Positions 60,077-64,000 of a DNA stretch of 64,000 nucleotides are shown in pieces. Position 1 is the first letter of the stretch. The number at the start of each line of letters is the position of its first letter. A program made the position numbers and the translations under genes. Under the pieces are notes generated by a model. It had not been told where the DNA came from. It ran no database searches and saw nothing but the letters and a program-made list of their open reading frames with translations. Where the stretch lies: NCBI RefSeq assembly GCF_031179285.1, contig NZ_JAPSHY010000002.1, positions 124,001 to 188,000 of the forward strand, written 5' to 3'. The stretch comes from Microbacterium sp. (GTDB taxonomy: Bacteria; Actinomycetota; Actinomycetes; Actinomycetales; Microbacteriaceae).

Positions 60077-60280
60077 ATGACGCTTCCCCCGATCCGGGAA
60101 TGGTGGCCGCACCTGTCCGACGAAGCGCGCGACGAGCTGGTCGAGACCGGCTCGCCGCACCTCGGCGAAGCGGTGCGAGAGGAGATCAGGACGATCACCG
60201 GCGCAGTCGTCGGAATGCAGGAAGAGCTCAGCGCCGAGGATGTCGAGTACGCCCGCACGCACCTGGAACCGGGCGACTGA
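60077..60280 (+). CDS. Small acidic hypothetical protein (67 aa)
   Basis: A 67-residue acidic, soluble protein (LPPIREWWPHLSDEARDELV, ITGAVVGMQEELSAEDVEYA). No family is recognised. A ribosome-binding site AGAGAGGA precedes the ATG by 6 nt, and codon usage is normal for the region. It is predicted almost entirely helical. It stands between the DUF6328-like gene and a second small gene, and its role is unknown. Confidence 0.6.
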   Translation: MTLPPIREWWPHLSDEARDELVETGSPHLGEAVREEIRTITGAVVGMQEELSAEDVEYARTHLEPGD

Positions 60281-60384
60281 GCTGCGCGGCCGGCAGTCGT
60301 CCCGTGCTTCGGAGCAGGGCAGTGCCCCTGGCGAGAGCGCAAGAGCGCGGCCCTTCCTCCGCCCCACAGGCGTAGCATCGATGC

Positions 60385-60537
60385 ATGACGAATTCGCCGA
60401 GGGGAGCGCTGCAGCCCGGACTGCAGCCGCTTCCGGGTGTGCTCGACCTTCCGCAGAGCGGGACGGACGCCGGTTACTGCGCAGACGGCGTCTGCCACAT
60501 CTCGTCCTCGAGCGTTCCGGCTCAGAAGGACGCGTAG
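60385..60537 (+). CDS. Possible small cysteine-motif protein (50 aa)
   Basis: An ATG at 60385 opens a 50-codon frame. It ends in DAGYCADGVCHISSSSVPAQ, a CxxxxC motif of the kind found in small metal- or thiol-active peptides. The first half is Pro/Leu-rich. Codon positions favour GC at third bases. There is only a weak ribosome-binding site, so start and reality are uncertain. It is the only open frame in the 270 bp between the acidic small gene and the MFS gene. Confidence 0.4.
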   Translation: MTNSPRGALQPGLQPLPGVLDLPQSGTDAGYCADGVCHISSSSVPAQKDA

Positions 60538-60556
60538 CGGCAGACGCCGTCAGAGC

Positions 60557-62035
60557 TCAGTGCGCTGCGTGCTGGGGTGCTTCGTCGTGGTCGACGGGCT
60601 TGCGGATGAAGAACGCCCCGACGACCGTGACGGACGAGATCACCGCGCCGATGAGGAACGCGACCTGTGATCCCGATGCGACGGCCCCCGGCACCTCCGT
60701 GCCGCCGTTCATGTTCACGACCAGCGTGAACATGGCGACCATGACCGCGATGCCGGCGGCTCCTGCGACCTGCTGCACGGTGCCGATCACGGCGCTGCCG
60801 TACGAGTAGAACTTCGGCGTCAGCGATGCGAGGGATGCCGTGAACAGCGGCGTGAACGACAACGCCAGGCCGACCGAAAGCACGGTCTGCGCCGCGATCA
60901 CGACCCAGAGGGGTGTCTCCGTGGTCAACGTCGTGTAGAACCACAGGGTTCCGGCGGCCAGGATCGAGCCGGGAATCAGCAGGATCCGGGTTCCCCGCGC
61001 ATCGTAGATCCGCCCGATCGTGGGGCCCAGCAGACCCATCGCGAGCGCCCCGGGAAGGACCGCGAGACCCGCGTCGACGGCCGGCAGACCCAGAGCGTCC
61101 TGCAGGAACAGCGGCACCACGGTGATGGTGCCGAAGAACGCCAGCGAGAGCAGGAACATCTGGGCCATCGCCAGCGAGAACGGCAGCGATCGGAACACAC
61201 GCAGATCCAGCAGCGCGTCGTCGGCGCGTTGCAGGATGACCTGGCGCCACAGGAAGAGGCCGAGCCCGACGACGCCGACCGTCAGCGCGATGACCAGGGG
61301 AGCGGCCGACGTCTCGCCGCCGGCGAGTGCGCCGATCTGGCTGAGTCCATAGACGAGACCACCGAATCCGAAGGCGGAGAGCACGATCGACAGGACGTCG
61401 AGCGGCGCCTGCGTGGTCTCACCGACGTCGGTCAGCCAGCGCCACCCGACGAACATCGCAACCAGCGCGATGGGGAGGACGACGACGAAGATCGCGCGCC
61501 AGCCGAAGTGGTCGAGCAGGAAGCCCGACATCGTGGGCCCCAGCGCCGGGGCGAGCGAGATGACGATGCTGACGCGCCCCATCATCCGGCCTCGTGCCGA
61601 CGGCGGCACGAGGTTCATCATCGTCGTCATCAGCAGCGGCATCATCAGAGCGGTGCCGCTGGCCTGGACGACACGCGCCGCCAGCAGCATCTCGAACCCG
61701 AAGGCGACGGCGGCGAGCAGGGTGCCCGCAGAGAACAGGGTCAGGGCGGCGAGGAAGACCTGCCTCGTCGTGAACCGACGCAGCAGGAATCCGGTCGTGG
61801 GGATCACGACCGCCATGGTCAGCATGAACGCACTCGTGACCCACTGCGCGGCCAGCGGCGAGATGCTGAGATCCTGGATGAGGTGCGGGATCGCCATGCC
61901 CATCGTGGTCTCGTTGAGGATGGCGACGAACGCGGCGGTGAGCAGAACCCAGATCACCCTCATATCGCGGCGGGGGATCAATTCGCGGGTGGGAGCGGGG
62001 GTCGTCGTGATCGAACCGGTGTCGACGGCAGACAT
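60557..62035 (-). CDS. MFS multidrug exporter, DHA2 family (14 helices)
   Basis: A 492-residue drug:proton antiporter of the DHA2/EmrB type with about 14 membrane helices. The family features are LLTAAFVAILNETTMGMAIP in helix 1, WVTSAFMLTMAVVIPTTGFL, the motif C-like region ARGRMMGRVSIVISLAPALG with PTMSGFLLDHFGWRAIFVVV, and a short cytoplasmic C terminus ending in histidines. Likely role: export of hydrophobic compounds; the substrate is unknown. The ATG at 62035 has AGGAGG 6 nt upstream. A divergent ABC exporter gene begins 160 bp away, so two efflux systems are back to back. Confidence 0.93.
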   Translation of the reverse strand: MSAVDTGSITTTPAPTRELIPRRDMRVIWVLLTAAFVAILNETTMGMAIPHLIQDLSISPLAAQWVTSAFMLTMAVVIPTTGFLLRRFTTRQVFLAALTLFSAGTLLAAVAFGFEMLLAARVVQASGTALMMPLLMTTMMNLVPPSARGRMMGRVSIVISLAPALGPTMSGFLLDHFGWRAIFVVVLPIALVAMFVGWRWLTDVGETTQAPLDVLSIVLSAFGFGGLVYGLSQIGALAGGETSAAPLVIALTVGVVGLGLFLWRQVILQRADDALLDLRVFRSLPFSLAMAQMFLLSLAFFGTITVVPLFLQDALGLPAVDAGLAVLPGALAMGLLGPTIGRIYDARGTRILLIPGSILAAGTLWFYTTLTTETPLWVVIAAQTVLSVGLALSFTPLFTASLASLTPKFYSYGSAVIGTVQQVAGAAGIAVMVAMFTLVVNMNGGTEVPGAVASGSQVAFLIGAVISSVTVVGAFFIRKPVDHDEAPQHAAH

Positions 62036-62195
62036 GCGGCCTCCTGGGCTGAGAAAGAATGAAAAATGGGCGCGAATGCACCGGAACCATCCAGCGTAAC
62101 CACAGGTTCCGACATTCCATTCCGAATTCGCGCGAAATCCGCCCACAGCAGTCGCGACCGATCCCGGCGTCGCCGGTCGTGGATACGCTGACGTG

Positions 62196-64000
62196 ATGAG
62201 TATGGGTGGCCGCGGAGGATTTCACGGCGTGGACGAGACCGCGCAGCGGCGTCTCAACGCGCAGGCTCCGCGGATCAGGGGGCTCGGGTCTCGAGTCGTC
62301 GCGCTCTTCCGGCCCTATCGCTGGCGCATCGTCATCACGGGACTGCTCGTCGTCATCGGAGCCGGGATCGCCGTCATTCCGCCGCTCATCGTGCAGCGGA
62401 TCTTCGACGATGCTCTCTTCCCCGTCGCCGGCGGAGAGCCCGACATCGCCCTGCTCTTCCGGCTCGTCCTGACGATGATCGGCCTGTTCCTGCTCTCCGC
62501 CGTGCTGGGCGTCGGCCAGACGTGGCTCACCTCGACCGTGGGCAACAGCGTCACCGGCGACCTGCGGGTGCGGCTGTTCGAGCATCTGCAGGCGATGGAG
62601 CTCGGCTTCTTCACCCGGACGAAGACGGGAGTCATCCAGTCCCGACTGCAGAACGACGTCGGCGGCGTCTCCGGCGTCCTGACCAACACCGTCACCAGCA
62701 TCCTCGGCAACATCGTCACGGTGATCGCCTCGCTGGTGGCGATGATCCTCATCGACTGGCGCCTCACGCTCATCGCCGTGGTGATGATGCCCTTCCTCAT
62801 CGTGGTCCAGCGCCGCGTCGGTCAGGTGAGGGCGCGCATCGCGGGCGAGACGCAGGAGTCGCTGTCGGAGCTCACCTCCATCACGCAGGAGACGCTGAGC
62901 GTGTCCGGGATGCTGCTCTCGAAGGCGTTCAACCGGCAGCGCACGGAGTCTGCCAGGTACCAGGCAGAGAACCGCAACCAGGTCACGCTGCAGGTGCGCC
63001 GTGCGATGAGCGGGCAGGGGTTCTTCGCCGTGGTCCAGGTGCTGATGGCATCCGTCCCGGCGGTCATCTATCTCGTCTCCGGTTACCTGATCGCCGGGGG
63101 GACCGGGGCCATCACCGCGGGCACCGTCGTCGCCTTCACCACGGTCCAGGCGCGGCTCTTGCAGCCGCTGATGGGCCTGATGCGCGTGTCGCTGGATCTG
63201 CAGACCTCGTCGGCACTGTTCGCGCGCATCTTCGAGTACCTGGACCTGGTGCCGGAGATTCAGGACGCCCCCGATGCGATCGCCGTCTCCGATGCTCCCG
63301 GGCCCCGCGGCCGGGTCGAGTTCGCCGATGTCCTGTTCCGCTATCCGGATGCCGCCGCCGAAGCACGTCCCACGCTGCAGGGCGTCTCGTTCGTCGCGGA
63401 ACCCGGTCAGCACGTCGCGTTCGTCGGCCCCTCGGGCGCCGGAAAGACGACCGTGCTGTACCTGGCGCCTCGGCTGTACGAGGCCCATGGCGGCGCCGTG
63501 CTGTTCGCGGGAGCGGACGTGCGCACATTGACCCAGGAGTCGATCATCGACGATGTCGGGATCGTGTCGCAGGAGACGTATCTCTTCCACGCCACGATCC
63601 GCGAGAACCTTCTCTACGCCAAGCCGGACGCCACCGAGGACGAGCTCGTGGCGGCGTGCACGGCCGCGAACATCCACCACATCATCGCGGGCTTCGAGCA
63701 CGGCTACGACACCGTCGTCGGCGAGCGCGGATACCGTCTGTCCGGGGGCGAGAAGCAGCGCATCGCGATCGCGAGGGTGCTGCTGAAAGACCCGCCCGTG
63801 CTGCTTCTGGACGAGGCGACCTCGGCACTCGACACGGTATCGGAGCGCGTCGTGCAGGAGGCTCTCGACGAGGCCGCTCGGGGCCGGACGACGCTGTCGA
63901 TCGCGCACAGGCTGTCGACCGTGATGGGTGCCGACGTGATCCATGTGCTGGAGGCGGGGCAGATCGTCGAGTCCGGTACGCATGGTGAACTGCTGGCCCT
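62196..64000 (+). CDS. ABC exporter, fused membrane and ATPase domains (3' truncated by window)
   Basis: A type I (MsbA-like) half-transporter, at least 601 residues, open to the window end. Six membrane helices cover about residues 38-330 (RIVITGLLVVIGAGIAVIPP, VTSILGNIVTVIASLVAMIL, VIYLVSGYLIAGGTGAITAG). The ATPase domain has Walker A FVGPSGAGKTTVLYLAPRLY, a Q-loop at GIVSQETYLFHATIRENLLY, the signature YRLSGGEKQRIAIARVLLK, Walker B PVLLLDEATSALD and the H-loop SIAHRLSTVMGADV. The ATG at 62196 is preferred; a GTG and another ATG are adjacent. Only about the last 10-20 residues should be missing. Substrate unknown. Confidence 0.94.
   Translation, partial: MSMGGRGGFHGVDETAQRRLNAQAPRIRGLGSRVVALFRPYRWRIVITGLLVVIGAGIAVIPPLIVQRIFDDALFPVAGGEPDIALLFRLVLTMIGLFLLSAVLGVGQTWLTSTVGNSVTGDLRVRLFEHLQAMELGFFTRTKTGVIQSRLQNDVGGVSGVLTNTVTSILGNIVTVIASLVAMILIDWRLTLIAVVMMPFLIVVQRRVGQVRARIAGETQESLSELTSITQETLSVSGMLLSKAFNRQRTESARYQAENRNQVTLQVRRAMSGQGFFAVVQVLMASVPAVIYLVSGYLIAGGTGAITAGTVVAFTTVQARLLQPLMGLMRVSLDLQTSSALFARIFEYLDLVPEIQDAPDAIAVSDAPGPRGRVEFADVLFRYPDAAAEARPTLQGVSFVAEPGQHVAFVGPSGAGKTTVLYLAPRLYEAHGGAVLFAGADVRTLTQESIIDDVGIVSQETYLFHATIRENLLYAKPDATEDELVAACTAANIHHIIAGFEHGYDTVVGERGYRLSGGEKQRIAIARVLLKDPPVLLLDEATSALDTVSERVVQEALDEAARGRTTLSIAHRLSTVMGADVIHVLEAGQIVESGTHGELLA

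Noticed and set aside
61419..63983. An 854-codon open frame on the minus strand opposite the MFS and ABC genes
   Set aside because: It runs antisense to two clearly recognisable transporters. Its translation is rich in Arg, His, Asp and Gly, which is typical of shadow frames in GC-rich DNA, and it has no family motif.

Overview
The window is a GC-rich chromosomal segment from an actinobacterium, most probably a Microbacteriaceae and closest in style to Microbacterium. I infer this from the very high GC at third codon positions, frequent GTG starts, the gene families present (DUF501, DUF4245, DUF4307, DUF6264-like and DUF6328-like proteins) and the gene order. The backbone follows the order known from Mycobacterium tuberculosis: mfd-mazG-eno-ftsB-like-DUF501, then greA-DUF4307-small membrane protein-hemolysin III-Z-prenyl transferase, then phoH2-fumC-glpX-DUF4245-xseB-xseA-ispH-ychF. 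Lineage-specific genes sit between these blocks. There are no rRNA genes, CRISPR arrays, insertion sequences or prophage genes. One tRNA gene is present.

Layout. 1-10.5 kb: the 3' end of mfd, a VOC protein, a frameshifted NTF2-like gene, a hexapeptide-repeat protein, glutamate dehydrogenase, PEP carboxylase divergent from nhaA, mazG and hisS. 10.5-16.2 kb: SGNH hydrolase, VOC protein divergent from an AraC regulator, APC permease, DUF4442, CPBP protease and an O-methyltransferase. 16.3-22.2 kb: eno, an FtsB-like protein, DUF501, a membrane-anchored subtilase, ndh, a small protein and an odd tRNA-Leu(UAA). 22.3-33.3 kb: a PLP aldolase-like protein with an aldonolactone oxidase, LemA, a YcaQ-type glycosylase operon, AI-2E permease with threonine dehydratase, greA, DUF4307, hemolysin III divergent from a Z-prenyl diphosphate synthase. 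33.4-41.4 kb: a class V aminotransferase-like protein, phoH2, cstA-ybdD, a DUF559 nuclease-like gene and fumC. 41.4-52.9 kb: carbonic anhydrase, DUF4245, xseBA, ispH, fba, glpX, rmuC, a DnaQ-like exonuclease, a methyltransferase and ychF. 52.9-64 kb: an accessory, stress-flavoured stretch holding an AhpD-like protein, a probably inactive alpha/beta hydrolase, a LysR HTH-only protein, AraC-GyrI, a Ser/Thr kinase, a cysteine-free HesB-like protein, GNAT, Dps, DUF6328, an MFS exporter and a truncated ABC exporter.

Central carbon genes are concentrated here (eno, fba, glpX, ppc, fumC, gdhA, ilvA, cstA). So are DNA repair and RNA functions (mfd, xseA, xseB, rmuC, YcaQ-like, greA, hisS).

Three things stand out beyond gene content. 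First, intergenic palindromes share one geometry: two direct copies of a short motif 19 bp apart, then two inverted copies 19 bp apart. Three share the core TGCACGA and lie within 4 kb around cstA and the DUF559 gene. Two more (2.8 kb and 51.7 kb) keep the geometry with a different core. Second, at least fifteen start codons lie exactly 6 nt downstream of a TANNNT -10 hexamer, which points to widespread leaderless transcription and fixes many starts. Third, several proteins look like degenerate members of enzyme families with key residues missing.
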